Positions 7,842 to 17,151 are shown, counted from the stretch's first letter. The stretch: DNA of 64,000 bases from Gemmatimonadota bacterium (GCA_009692115.1 SHZU01000006.1:1-64000); one strand, 5' to 3'. The notes: a model not told the origin generated them from the sequence alone. Program-made: numbers and translations.

Positions 7842-10028
7842 GTGTTACCACGAACCCAGAGGGTGTTGGTGACGCTGGCGCTGGCCTATGGCGCGGTGCC
7901 CGCCCTCGTCCCCGCTGGCGCGCAGACGAGCGCTCTCCTCGCCAAACCGTTCTTCGAGGCAATTCGCGCCGAGAGCTCGGGCGAGCTGCCGCTTGTCCAC
8001 TTCCAGACCATCCAGACCCGCTTCAGTGGATTTGCGCCGTCAAAAGGTCACGATCAGATCGCCGACTATCTAGCCGGGCGGGCCCGCGAGTACGGCTTGG
8101 CGGATGTGACGATCGAGGCCTTTCCGGCTGATGGGAGGAAGTTCTTCTGGACGTTTCTGACAGAGCCGGCCTGGGAGGCCGACGTGGGCACCCTCACGAT
8201 GATCTCGCCGCGCCGGATGCTGCTCGCCGATTTTGCGGTTCACCGGGTGGTACTCGGCCGCTTTAGCTCGAGCGGGGAGGTGACGGCGGAGCTCGTCGAT
8301 GTGGGCACCGGGCTTCGCCCCGCCGACTATGCCGGGAAGGATGTGCGGGGCAAGATGGTTCTGGCGTCGGGTGAGCCGGGCGCGGTGCATGCCGAGGCGG
8401 TCTGGAATCAGGGCGCGGCTGGGGTGGTGTGGTACCGCACCGTCGAGGCCATCGATTTCCCGGATCTGATCAGCAACCCGACGCTGCTGCCATGGTTTGG
8501 GCCGAAGGGTGAACCCACGGGGTTTGCCTTTGGTTTGTCCTATGCGAGAGGCACCGAGCTCCGGGAGCTGTTGAACCGAGGGGAGCACATCACCCTCAGG
8601 TCGGTCGTGAAGACCGCCATGGGTCCGGGCGAGTACAAGGTGGTGAACGCCGTCATTCCCGGCACCGAACCTAACTTGCCCGAGGTCTACATCTACGCCC
8701 ACGATAACTATCGCAACACGGGCGGCGCCAACAATCTGAGCGGCCTGGGTACGACCGTCGAGATCGCCCGGGTGCTCAGCACGTTGATCGCTGAGGGCCG
8801 ACTGCCTCGGCCCCGCCGGACCATCCGGTTCTTGTGGGGCCCGGAGCACTACGGCAGCATCTACAACTTGTTCGGTGATCCCGCTGAGCGGAAACGGATT
8901 CTCGTCATGCTCAACGTCGACATGGCGGGGTTCCATCAGGAGCGGGCGAAAGCCATCTTCAGGATGTACCGACTCCCGTACTCTCATCCCCATTTTCTGA
9001 GTGATGTCGCCGAGGACTTCATGCATGCCGTCGGCCGGGCGAATTCAACGGCCATTCGGAATGCCGCAATCCACTCGGCGCGGCCCGGACCGGGCTTCGA
9101 GGACCCGACCTTTGCGCCGAGCGGGAGCCGCGATCAGTTCCATTACGCCATCGAGCCGTTCTGGGGCCCGAGCGATCATGAGGACGTGGGCGATGCGAGC
9201 CTGGGGGTGCCGGCCGTCCTCTATAATGACTGGCCTGACATCTATCTTGGGACCCAGCAGGACGACATCACGAAGATGGACGCCACCCAGTTGCGGCGTT
9301 CGGTGATCACGGTCGCCGCGACCGGATACTACCTGGCGGCGGTATCGCCCGAGGCGGTGACCACACTGGCCCCGGTCGTAGTGGGCTATGCCCAGTCCCG
9401 GATGGCAGCGGAGGGCCGGCGCGCCGCGACGATGTTGACCGGTGCCGAGCCGGCTTCATTTCAAGAGCGCTATCGCGAGGCGGCCAACGTGTTGGCTCAG
9501 TCAACCGCGCGTGAGACGGCGGCGATCGAAACACTTAGCGGCCTCACTAGCACGCCATCGGGGCGCTCGGCCATTGTCAGGGCGCGGAAACAAATCGAGG
9601 CGCTGGGCGCCGCCAACACCACGGGCTTCCATGAGCTTGCGGCCGCGCTGGCCGCCGATCGTCGGCTGACGCTCGCCATGCCGGGGCCCACAACAACAGA
9701 AACTCAGCTGGCGACGATCATCCCCCAGCGGACCGACAGCCTCCGCGGCCCGGTCAACTTCTTTCGACCCGAGTACGGCATGGAGTGGCTTCGGCAACAA
9801 ACCGGCGACCCCAATTGGCGCGGCAAGATCAACCTCGCCAAACGGGGTCACTACCTGCTCTTCGAAGCGCTCAATTTCGCGAACGGTACCCGGAACCTGC
9901 GGGAGATTCGGGACGCGGTCGGGGCGGAATACGGCGTGGTTGATGGCGCCGATCTGGAACAGTACTTCCGATTCTTGGCGTCGGTCGGCGTCGTGTCGCT
10001 CCGTGTCATTCCTCCAAAGGCGAGATAG
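7842..10028 (+). CDS. Exported M28-family peptidase homologue with altered metal site
   Basis: A 728-residue protein with signal peptide (residues 1-26, cut near AGAQT), a PA-like insert (about 120-280) and an M28 core (about 270-480). M28 signature regions align as IYAHDN, GGANNLSG, GPEHYGS, LNVDMAG and PSDHEDVGDA. Against Vibrio aminopeptidase, the bridging Asp is Asn and one Glu ligand is His. The C-terminal 150 residues are extra and end in a small helical domain (REIRDAVGAEYGVVDG). GTG is preceded by GGAG at 6 bases. The PLP enzyme gene follows 5 bases downstream, so both are likely co-transcribed. Substrate unknown. Confidence 0.8.
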   Translation: MLPRTQRVLVTLALAYGAVPALVPAGAQTSALLAKPFFEAIRAESSGELPLVHFQTIQTRFSGFAPSKGHDQIADYLAGRAREYGLADVTIEAFPADGRKFFWTFLTEPAWEADVGTLTMISPRRMLLADFAVHRVVLGRFSSSGEVTAELVDVGTGLRPADYAGKDVRGKMVLASGEPGAVHAEAVWNQGAAGVVWYRTVEAIDFPDLISNPTLLPWFGPKGEPTGFAFGLSYARGTELRELLNRGEHITLRSVVKTAMGPGEYKVVNAVIPGTEPNLPEVYIYAHDNYRNTGGANNLSGLGTTVEIARVLSTLIAEGRLPRPRRTIRFLWGPEHYGSIYNLFGDPAERKRILVMLNVDMAGFHQERAKAIFRMYRLPYSHPHFLSDVAEDFMHAVGRANSTAIRNAAIHSARPGPGFEDPTFAPSGSRDQFHYAIEPFWGPSDHEDVGDASLGVPAVLYNDWPDIYLGTQQDDITKMDATQLRRSVITVAATGYYLAAVSPEAVTTLAPVVVGYAQSRMAAEGRRAATMLTGAEPASFQERYREAANVLAQSTARETAAIETLSGLTSTPSGRSAIVRARKQIEALGAANTTGFHELAAALAADRRLTLAMPGPTTTETQLATIIPQRTDSLRGPVNFFRPEYGMEWLRQQTGDPNWRGKINLAKRGHYLLFEALNFANGTRNLREIRDAVGAEYGVVDGADLEQYFRFLASVGVVSLRVIPPKAR

Positions 10029-10033
10029 CTATC

Positions 10034-11269
10034 ATGCACCGGCAACACTGGTCCCGGCGCGATTTCCTAGCCCAGTCAACCGCCACCGCGGCCGTAGTCG
10101 GCGGCGTCGTCGCCTCCGGCCGAGCCGCACTGGAAGTACAGCAGCCTGCTTCGGCGTATGCTGAATTCCTCAAGGCTGGTATCGAGGAGCTTCCCACCCC
10201 GGCGTTGATGATCGATCTCGACATCTTCGAGCGGAACCTCAAGACGATGCAGGACGCTTGCCGGAGCCAGCACGGGAAGTACCGTCCCCACGGCAAAGCC
10301 CACAAGTCCGCTGTTCTGGGGAAGAAGCAGCTTGCCGCGGGGGCGGAAGGCCTCTGCGCCGCGAAGCTCGGCGAAGCCGAAGTCTTCGTGAAGGGTGGGA
10401 TCACAGACGTCCTGATCACGACCGCGGTGGTCGGGCGACGCAAGATCCAGCGTCTCCTTGCGCTCGCCGAGGTTGCTCCGGCCATCAAGGTCGTGGCGGA
10501 TAGTACCCGGAATCTCGACGAGCTGGATGCGGCCGCTACTGCCGCCAAGCGGACGCTCACGGTGTTGGTGGACGTCAATGTGGGGCAGAATCGGACCGGG
10601 GTGGACACCCCGGGCGAGGCGGTCGCGTTGGTCCAGCATCTGACGAAGCTGTCGTCACTCAGGTTCGGGGGCATTCAGGCCTACGCGGGCATGAACATGC
10701 ACGTGGTCGGTTTCCAGAACCGCCGCGACGCCTCGATGATGGCGCTCGACCGGGCGTTGGCCGCCAGGTCGGCGCTCGAAAAGGCCGGCTTTGCGATTCC
10801 AATCCTGAGCGTGGGCGGCACCGGCACTTACAACATCGACCTCAAAGTGCCGGGGGTCACTGAGATTCAGCCGGGTTCGTACATCTTCATGGACGCCCAC
10901 TACCGCGCCATTGGTGGCGAGCACAGCGAAGCCTTCTTGGATTTCGGGACCTCGTTGTCGGTGCTCACCACGGTGATCAGCCGGGCCAAGGGTCGGGCCA
11001 TCACGGACGGCGGCAACAAGGCCCTGTCGACCGATGAATCGATGCCTTCGCCGAAGGGCCTCACCGGGATTGAATACCGGCAGGGCGGCGACGAGCATGG
11101 GATCATCGTGCTCAAGAATCCCAGTCGGGATCTCCAGGTAGGCGACAAGGTCGAGTTCGTGCCGGGCCACTGCGACACGACGGTCAATCTGCATAACGTA
11201 TTCTTCGGGGTCCGCAATGGAATGGTGGAGTCGGTGTGGCCGGTTGAAGCTCGCGGGCGGGTCGATTGA
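10034..11269 (+). CDS. Tat-exported PLP enzyme, D-threonine aldolase / DSD1-like
   Basis: A 411-residue fold-type III PLP protein. The N-terminus has a twin-arginine motif (SRRDFLAQ) before a hydrophobic stretch, indicating Tat export with cofactor already bound. The Schiff-base Lys is in PHGKAHKS (K88), followed by strands typical of the alanine-racemase barrel. The C-terminal VPGHCDTTVNLHN carries the His and Cys that bind a divalent metal in D-serine dehydratase and D-threonine aldolase relatives. Likely reactions are retro-aldol cleavage or dehydration of D-3-hydroxyamino acids. Its stop overlaps the next gene's TTG start by 4 bases. Confidence 0.85.
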   Translation: MHRQHWSRRDFLAQSTATAAVVGGVVASGRAALEVQQPASAYAEFLKAGIEELPTPALMIDLDIFERNLKTMQDACRSQHGKYRPHGKAHKSAVLGKKQLAAGAEGLCAAKLGEAEVFVKGGITDVLITTAVVGRRKIQRLLALAEVAPAIKVVADSTRNLDELDAAATAAKRTLTVLVDVNVGQNRTGVDTPGEAVALVQHLTKLSSLRFGGIQAYAGMNMHVVGFQNRRDASMMALDRALAARSALEKAGFAIPILSVGGTGTYNIDLKVPGVTEIQPGSYIFMDAHYRAIGGEHSEAFLDFGTSLSVLTTVISRAKGRAITDGGNKALSTDESMPSPKGLTGIEYRQGGDEHGIIVLKNPSRDLQVGDKVEFVPGHCDTTVNLHNVFFGVRNGMVESVWPVEARGRVD

Positions 11270-12300
11270 AACGGAACCCGGTCGCCACAGTCGGGTTGAC
11301 GGTCGCTGTTGCCGCCGCGCTCGTCGCGCCTGGAGCCGCGCAAACCGGCAAGACTCACCAGTTGAAGCCGACCGTCTCCACCGTGGAGTGGGGCTATTAC
11401 GACGCCACGGCGAAGCCGGCACTGACCGTCGCATCGGGTGACGTGGTGGAGGTGGAGACCGTACTCCACTCGGCCGAGGTCCTGGGGCGGTACGGAATGG
11501 AAGCGAAGTGGGTCACCGACGAGATGCGAGCGTTCAACCAAATCAAGGACCGCGGAATCGGTGGCCATCTTCTGGTCGGCCCCGTCTACGTCCGAGGGGC
11601 GGAACCGGGCGATGTGCTCGAGGTAAGAATCCTCGAAGTCCGCGGGCGGGAGCCGTTCGGAATCAACCTGTTCAGACCGAACGGCGGCACGCTCCCGGCA
11701 GACTTCCCCTACGGATACTTCAAGACCGTGCCGGTGGACCTCAAAGCGAACGTCGCGCATTTCGCACCGAACATCGAATTTCCGCTGGCGCCATTCTTCG
11801 GCAGTCTCGGCGTGGCGCCTCCGGCGATGATGGGACGGATTTCGAGCGGGCCGCCGGGCGTTCATACCGGGAATCTCGACAACAAAGATCTGGTGTCGGG
11901 GACGACCCTCTATCTGCCGGTTCACGTCACCGGCGCGCTCTTGTCCATTGGCGACGGTCATTTGGCGCAAGGACACGGGGAGGTGGATGGGACGGCGCTC
12001 GAAGGTGCCCTGTGGGGACGCCTCCATCTGATCGTGCGGAAAGACCTCAAGCTGACGTGGCCCCGGGCCGAAACTCCGACCCACTACATCACCATGGGCC
12101 TCAACGAGGACCTCGACGAAGCGGCCCGGATGGCTACCCGCGAGATGGTTAAGCACTTGAGCGATACTTACCAGCTCACACCAGCCGACGCTTACGCTTT
12201 GGCGAGCATGGTGGTGGACTTGCATGTGACCCAGCTGGTCGACGGCGTCAAGGGTGTCCACGCGACCGTGCCAAAGAGCATCTTCAAGAGGCGGCCCTGA
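11266..12300 (+). CDS. Exported acetamidase/formamidase family protein
   Basis: A 344-residue FmdA/AmdA-family amidase with a Sec signal peptide (VGLTVAVAAALVAPGAAQ). The family features GDVVEVET, GPVYVRGAEPGD, GIHT-like PPGVHTGNLDNKDL and the acidic GDGHLAQGHGEV segment are all present. It starts at TTG overlapping the upstream TGA (TTGA), so translation is probably coupled. Family enzymes release ammonia from short amides; export of this one to the periplasm fits a nitrogen-scavenging role with the preceding D-amino-acid enzymes. Substrate not inferable. Confidence 0.85.
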   Translation: MKRNPVATVGLTVAVAAALVAPGAAQTGKTHQLKPTVSTVEWGYYDATAKPALTVASGDVVEVETVLHSAEVLGRYGMEAKWVTDEMRAFNQIKDRGIGGHLLVGPVYVRGAEPGDVLEVRILEVRGREPFGINLFRPNGGTLPADFPYGYFKTVPVDLKANVAHFAPNIEFPLAPFFGSLGVAPPAMMGRISSGPPGVHTGNLDNKDLVSGTTLYLPVHVTGALLSIGDGHLAQGHGEVDGTALEGALWGRLHLIVRKDLKLTWPRAETPTHYITMGLNEDLDEAARMATREMVKHLSDTYQLTPADAYALASMVVDLHVTQLVDGVKGVHATVPKSIFKRRP

Positions 12301-12345
12301 AGGTCTCGCTCGTAACGCCTTCCGGTCGAACCCCGCCGTCGCCTT

Positions 12346-12379
12346 CGCCCCTCGGAGTTGCAGGAGACCCCTCATGGCA
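12346..12379 (+). repeat. 34-bp direct repeat, copy 2
   Basis: Identical to 7172-7205. It supplies the ribosome-binding region (AGGAGA, spacing about 7) and the first two codons of the propeller gene starting at 12374. Confidence 0.85.
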
Positions 12380-13501
12380 GATCACCGAGCCCGCCTGGCG
12401 ACGATCCTTCTCGCGATCGGGGTGACCCCGCCCCCGTCGCCGGAGATTGCGTTCGTGGCTAACGGCGAATCAGGCACGGTCACCCTGGTAGACCTCGCGG
12501 CCCGCACCGTGGTCGGGACCATCGACGTCAATCCCGCCCGCACCGTCCGTCGGGGCCCCGGCCGCCCGAACTATGCCCAGGACACCGACGTCTCCCCCGA
12601 CGGCCGCACCCTCTACGTCTCCCGCGGCTATCTCGGCGACGTCGCGGCCTTCGACATCGCGAGCGGCCGGCCGCTCTGGACCCGATCCCTCGAAACGCTC
12701 CGCGCCGACCACCTAACGATCACTCCCGACGGGAAGAGTCTCTTCGTCTCGGCGATGCTCGACAACCGGATTTACCGGATCACCGCCGCCACCGGTGAGA
12801 TCACCGGTCACCTGATCGCCGGGGTCAACCCCCACGACAACAAGATCTCGAAGGACGGAACGCTCCTCTACAACACCAGCATTGGTCCCCTGGCTTCCCT
12901 CGCCCGCCCGGCGGACGCGCCGGCGCTGACGGAAAAGCCGGGCTTTCCCAACCAGCTGACCATCGCCGATGTGAAGACCCTGGAGATTCGCGACCGGATC
13001 GATGTCGAGAAGCCGATTCGGCCGTGGCACTTCGCCCCGGGCGAACGGGGCCTCTACGCCCAGCTGGCGAACGAACATGCGGTGGTCGCCTTCGACCTCA
13101 CTACCAACCGAGTGGTCAAGCGTCTCGAGCTGACTGTGAAGGAGGGAATAACGACAGCGGACTCCGACTTCGAGGCGCCCCATCACGGCTTGGCCCTTAC
13201 CCACGACGGCGCCACCCTCTGCCTGGCCGGCCGCGCGTCCGACTATGCGGCCCTCGTCCACGCGCCGGAACTCACCCCGATCGCCACCATCCCGGTGGGC
13301 GATGGGCCTGGTTGGGCGGAAGTCTCGGAAGACGGGCGGCTCTGCCTCATCGCCAACACCCGGAGCGACGATCTCTCGATCATCTCGATTCCGGATCGCC
13401 GGGAGGTCGTCCGGCTGCCGATGGGAGACGGGCCCAAGCACATCACCGTCGCCAGGCTACCGGCCGCGGTGATCGCGGCGGTCAAAGCGCGCTCGCGGTG
13501 A
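12374..13501 (+). CDS. YVTN-type beta-propeller protein
   Basis: A 375-residue seven-bladed-propeller-type protein with repeated YVTN/WD-like units: EIAFVANGESGTVTLVDLA, DTDVSPDGRTLYVSRG, LTITPDGKSLFVSA, AEVSEDGRLCLIANTRSDD. The N-terminus has a short hydrophobic segment (LATILLAIGV) that may act as a signal. AGGAGA in the 34-bp repeat precedes ATG. Such proteins bind or sense rather than catalyse in most studied cases. It is the last gene of the plus-strand run and faces the S51 peptidase gene tail to tail, 11 bases away. Confidence 0.8.
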   Translation: MADHRARLATILLAIGVTPPPSPEIAFVANGESGTVTLVDLAARTVVGTIDVNPARTVRRGPGRPNYAQDTDVSPDGRTLYVSRGYLGDVAAFDIASGRPLWTRSLETLRADHLTITPDGKSLFVSAMLDNRIYRITAATGEITGHLIAGVNPHDNKISKDGTLLYNTSIGPLASLARPADAPALTEKPGFPNQLTIADVKTLEIRDRIDVEKPIRPWHFAPGERGLYAQLANEHAVVAFDLTTNRVVKRLELTVKEGITTADSDFEAPHHGLALTHDGATLCLAGRASDYAALVHAPELTPIATIPVGDGPGWAEVSEDGRLCLIANTRSDDLSIISIPDRREVVRLPMGDGPKHITVARLPAAVIAAVKARSR

Positions 13502-13512
13502 TCGAAGGCCCG

Positions 13513-14295
13513 CTACGCGATCGGTTCCGGCTCCATCACCTTCTCCGACACCGTCCCACCGCTCGCGCTGACGTAGTAGACCTTGGCACCGTCCCGCGCC
13601 GACACCACCCGCTTGACGTCGTTGTCCTCGAAGTAGATCCCGGCGTCGTTGTCGCAAGCGTACCCGGGCTTCATCTCGCCCGAGCCGATCAGCTTGTGAT
13701 ACAGCGGCCGCCGCCCCGCCTCGGCGTCATAGTGCGGCGAGTGGCTGCTCTTGAGGAAACCCAGGCATTTCACGATCGAAAGCGCCTTGGGCCGCGAATC
13801 GGTGGTGCCTTCCTCGAACCAACACAGCGAACCGGCGCTCGCGCCGCCCAGGACGATGCCCTGGTCCCACGCCCGTCGGAGCACGACGTCGATGCCCTGC
13901 GCCCTCCAGATGGCCTGCTGGTTCAAGGTATTGCCGCCCGACACCACGATGGCGTCCATCGACAGGAAAACCTCGTCCCACCCCTCCTTCTGGCTCAGGC
14001 TCTCGATGAACGAATCCTGGACGTGCGGTTCGACGTCGAGCGGGGCGCAGTCCTTGAAGAAGGCGAGCTTGCCGGCGGCGCTGTCGGCGGAGGCGGTCGG
14101 TAGGTAGCAGATCCGGGGACGCTTCTTGCCGGTGAGCGTGGCCATGTACCGGATGAAGGCGGTGTGAAACCCGCCGCCCGCGATCAGGATCTTCCGGCTG
14201 GAGCAGGACGCGGCCAAGGAGTCCAAGGGGAGACGGGCGGTGCCGATGCTGAACGAGCCGAGGGCCGAGGCGGCGACGAAATCCCTGCGATTCAT
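13513..14295 (-). CDS. Exported S51 peptidase, cyanophycinase / dipeptidase E-like
   Basis: A 260-residue S51-fold protein. The nucleophile elbow is LGGASAGSLCW, with the likely His in SSHSPHYDAE; the strand ILIAGGG and VSGGNT are also typical. The N-terminus begins MNRRDFVAAS, a minimal twin-arginine-like signal, then a hydrophobic stretch. Relatives cleave isoaspartyl or N-terminal aspartyl bonds, or cyanophycin. The divergent gap to 14361 is 65 bases and must hold both promoters. Confidence 0.8.
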   Translation of the reverse strand: MNRRDFVAASALGSFSIGTARLPLDSLAASCSSRKILIAGGGFHTAFIRYMATLTGKKRPRICYLPTASADSAAGKLAFFKDCAPLDVEPHVQDSFIESLSQKEGWDEVFLSMDAIVVSGGNTLNQQAIWRAQGIDVVLRRAWDQGIVLGGASAGSLCWFEEGTTDSRPKALSIVKCLGFLKSSHSPHYDAEAGRRPLYHKLIGSGEMKPGYACDNDAGIYFEDNDVKRVVSARDGAKVYYVSASGGTVSEKVMEPEPIA

Positions 14296-14346
14296 CTGGT
14301 TGGCTTTCGGTTGAGCTTGGGGATGACGAAATCCACCGGCGTGCGG

Positions 14347-14352
14347 TAAACT
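14347..14352 (+). promoter_or_regulatory. Possible -10 box for the serine hydrolase at 14361
   Basis: TAAACT lies 8 bases before the ATG, with ATGACG 18 bases further upstream (14323-14328) as a weak -35. No ribosome site is visible, so a very short or absent leader is possible. This is the weakest of the start-proximal -10 candidates. Confidence 0.3.
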
Positions 14353-14360
14353 AAGCCTTC

Positions 14361-15959
14361 ATGAATGACCTCCGCCAGAACCTTTCGGATGTTCTCGGCT
14401 CGGCCCACCGGATCGCGGCCATCCTGGCCCTCGGCCTTGTCGTGCCTCGGCCCGCCGCCGCTCAAGAACGGCCCACGGAGAACGAGGCCCGCCTCATCGA
14501 GGTCCTCAAGGCCGACATTCCCCAGATCCTTCGATTGACCGGGGCCCCGGGTCTCAATCTGGCCATTGCCCGCCGAGGCCAGGTGATCTGGGAGGAAGGG
14601 TTCGGGTTCGCCGATCTCGAGCGGCGGATCCCGATGACGGCGGCGACCGTGACCCACTCCGGCTCGATGGGCAAGACCTACACCGCGACCGCCGTGATGC
14701 AGCTGGTGGAGCAGGGCATCCTCGAGCTCGACGGGCCGGTCAATCGTTACCTGTCCGGCTGGCAGATCGCCAACCCGCTCGGCGGCCGCGACGTCACCAT
14801 TCGGGATCTGTTGACCCACCGGAGCGGCCTGGCCGGGAACGGAGCCTGGAGCGTGCTCCGCGATCCGAAGCCGCTCGCCGAGCACGTCCCCGAAGCCTAC
14901 GGCAAGAAGCAGAACGATTTCTACGGCGGCCTGCTACCGACCTGGGCGACCCGCGCCGGCGAGAAGTATGACTACTCGAATCTCGGCATCGCGACGTTAG
15001 GGTATCTGGTCCAGGTCACCAACCCCGAGAAGCTCTCGTTTTCCGACTACGTCCAGCGTCACATCATCGATCCCCTGGGAATGACCTCGACTCAATTCCC
15101 TCCGGTGCAGGATTCGGCCCACATCCGGCCCGATATCTGGGCCAAGATGTCCCGGGGCTATGCCGGCCTCGGCTCGATCCGGATTCCGACGCCCGCGATC
15201 TATTTCGAGGATCATCCCGCCGGCACCGTGGTCACCAAACCGAGCGACCACATCCGGATCTTGCTCGCCATGCAACACGACGGGCGGTACAACGGCTACC
15301 AACTCCTCAAGCCTGAGACCGTCAAACTGATGTTGACGCCGTACCCGGGGACGGAGTCGCCCACCGTGGGCCTGGTGTGGGCCCTGGCGGACTGGGACAA
15401 GCCCTATCGCCGGATCTTCGCCCACTCCGGCGCGCACATGTGGGGGTGGACCAACACCTACCTCGCTTTTCCCGGGCTCGATCTCGCCATCGCGGTCTTC
15501 ATGAATCAGTGGGCGCTTCCGAACGACGCTCAGGGCGCCCGCTACCAGGAGGCGGGGTTGGTCACCAACTTCGTCCGATCCTGGGTGGAGCGGGACCTGA
15601 CCGGTACCCTCCGGCCGGTGGCGGCTCATTCATGGGCTTGGAAAGTGTCCTATGTCCAGGGCCTGATGATGGTGGAAAGCGTCAATGGCGTCTTGGGCAT
15701 CAAGGAGCCACTCTCGGCCGCAACGATCGACATGATGGTCCGCGGCGCCGCGCCCCGGATCGAGCGGAACGGGGCTTCGGTCTGGGACCCCGAAGGGTTT
15801 CGGGCCGGCATCGCCGACATGGCCGGCGCCGAGTTGACGCCGACGGGGATCGCCGCGTTCTTCCAGTCCGACCGGCTCCGGGTGCTCCTGGAAGAACTTC
15901 CCCTACTCTACCTCGAGCTCGGCGGTCGAGGCAATCTCCCTGATCCGAAGCCGAGGTGA
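14361..15959 (+). CDS. Exported serine hydrolase, beta-lactamase / class C fold
   Basis: A 532-residue protein with signal peptide (residues about 16-35, ending RPAAAQE) and a class C beta-lactamase-like core: GSMGK with nucleophile Ser, YDYSNLG for the Y-x-N motif and FAHSGAHMWGW for the third motif. About 150 residues follow the core. It is related to the enzyme at 235 but exported. Its last 106 bases form part of a 121-bp repeat whose second copy sits just before the M19 gene, implying that the M19 gene was once the immediate downstream neighbour. Confidence 0.85.
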   Translation: MNDLRQNLSDVLGSAHRIAAILALGLVVPRPAAAQERPTENEARLIEVLKADIPQILRLTGAPGLNLAIARRGQVIWEEGFGFADLERRIPMTAATVTHSGSMGKTYTATAVMQLVEQGILELDGPVNRYLSGWQIANPLGGRDVTIRDLLTHRSGLAGNGAWSVLRDPKPLAEHVPEAYGKKQNDFYGGLLPTWATRAGEKYDYSNLGIATLGYLVQVTNPEKLSFSDYVQRHIIDPLGMTSTQFPPVQDSAHIRPDIWAKMSRGYAGLGSIRIPTPAIYFEDHPAGTVVTKPSDHIRILLAMQHDGRYNGYQLLKPETVKLMLTPYPGTESPTVGLVWALADWDKPYRRIFAHSGAHMWGWTNTYLAFPGLDLAIAVFMNQWALPNDAQGARYQEAGLVTNFVRSWVERDLTGTLRPVAAHSWAWKVSYVQGLMMVESVNGVLGIKEPLSAATIDMMVRGAAPRIERNGASVWDPEGFRAGIADMAGAELTPTGIAAFFQSDRLRVLLEELPLLYLELGGRGNLPDPKPR

Positions 15960-15974
15960 CGTCATGAAACGCCG
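15854..15974 (+). repeat. 121-bp direct repeat, copy 1
   Basis: This stretch covers the 3' end of the serine hydrolase gene and then GTCATGAAACGCCG. It matches 17152-17272 at 119 of 121 positions by my alignment, with differences at two sites only. After the repeat, copy 1 diverges and reads into a short frame ending at 16059, a stub of the M19 start. See copy 2. Confidence 0.95.
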
Positions 15975-16043
15975 AACGGTTAGGGTTCGATCTGGCGTCG
16001 GCCTGCGAATGGGGGCCACCGCTCATCCCGGCCTGATCGATGC

Positions 16044-16049
16044 TAGATC
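16044..16049 (+). promoter_or_regulatory. Possible -10 box 6 nt before the ATG at 16056
   Basis: TAGATC stands exactly 6 bases before the ATG, and no ribosome site is visible. There is no convincing -35 at the expected distance, so support is positional only. Confidence 0.35.
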
Positions 16050-16055
16050 ACCGGA

Positions 16056-17105
16056 ATGACTCGCCACCATCGCTCGCTCGGTAGCGCCCTCCTGTTCGCT
16101 CTTGCCACCTGTGGCGGGGGGAACGGGGGCACCGGACCCACCGACAACCCGTGGGGCGTGACGGCCACGGGACCGGGTGTGCTCTCGGTGTCCCCGATCG
16201 ATACGGCGTCGGTGATCTATACCACTCCGCTCGGCAAACTCGGCCCACCGTGGCACACCCTGCCGACCGATCATGTCTATATCTCGTTCGTCGACCCCTA
16301 CGGCGGCAATCAGCAGCACAATGACTGCCGCAAGCGCCCGATCTACGCCGCCGGGAGTGGCGTCATCACTTTGGTCTTGGCGACCGAGGCGCGCGGCGAC
16401 ACCAAGGTCGACATCCAGATGACGAAGACCTTCCACTACTACTACGATCACGTGCTGCTCTTGCCGGGCATGGTCCCCGGAACCCGGGTCACCGCCGGGC
16501 AGCCGATCGGGACTACCACCGGTTTCTGCCCGTCGTTCGACCTCGGCGCCTACGACCGTGATGTCACGCTTCCCGGCTTGGTGAACCCAGCCCGCTACGG
16601 CCTCGGAACCCGGTACGCGGTCTCGCCGTACAAGTACCTCGCCGAGCCGCTTCGGAGTCTCTACTACTCGCGGTCACGGCTGTTGGAGGGGGCGCCGGTC
16701 GACAAGGACGGCCGGATCGACTTCGGCGTGGCCGGTCGGCTGGTGGGCGACTGGTTCCACTCCTCGCTCCCGGTGGATCATCTAAGCACCGGAAGTATGG
16801 CAGGGTGGGTCAAATCGCTGGCGTTCGTGCCCGACTGGTTCAGCGGCCGGCCCCAAGTGTCGGTGGGCGGCACCATCGCGTCCCCGTTCTTCGGGAACAT
16901 CGGAGCGAATGACCCCCACCCGGCCACCGTGAGCCCCGCGAGCGGCGTGGTCGGTTACCAGATTTCCCGGCCCGGTGCAACCGAGACCTTTGGCTGGTTG
17001 CTGGTCCAAATGACCGCCGCCGACCGGATCAAGGTGGAGTTCTTCCTCGGAGCGACCGCCCGGCCGGGAGCCTTCACCAGCGCCGCGGCTGAGTATCTTC
17101 GGTAG
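16056..17105 (+). CDS. Lipoprotein with degenerate M23/LysM-type peptidase-like fold
   Basis: A 349-residue protein with a lipoprotein-like signal (LLFALATC, then a Gly-rich linker). Residues about 80-150 resemble the M23 peptidase scaffold: VYISFVDPYG, IYAAGSGVITLVL, HYYYDHVLLLPGMVPGTRVTAGQPIG. The GxxxHxxxD and HxH zinc motifs are not clearly present, so it is probably a non-catalytic or strongly divergent member. It lies alone between two copies of a 121-bp repeat, which suggests arrival by insertion or recombination. Function unknown. Confidence 0.6.
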   Translation: MTRHHRSLGSALLFALATCGGGNGGTGPTDNPWGVTATGPGVLSVSPIDTASVIYTTPLGKLGPPWHTLPTDHVYISFVDPYGGNQQHNDCRKRPIYAAGSGVITLVLATEARGDTKVDIQMTKTFHYYYDHVLLLPGMVPGTRVTAGQPIGTTTGFCPSFDLGAYDRDVTLPGLVNPARYGLGTRYAVSPYKYLAEPLRSLYYSRSRLLEGAPVDKDGRIDFGVAGRLVGDWFHSSLPVDHLSTGSMAGWVKSLAFVPDWFSGRPQVSVGGTIASPFFGNIGANDPHPATVSPASGVVGYQISRPGATETFGWLLVQMTAADRIKVEFFLGATARPGAFTSAAAEYLR

Positions 17106-17151
17106 GGGCCACGACGTTCCAGCCCGGTCCGGAGAGCACGGATGTTCTCGA

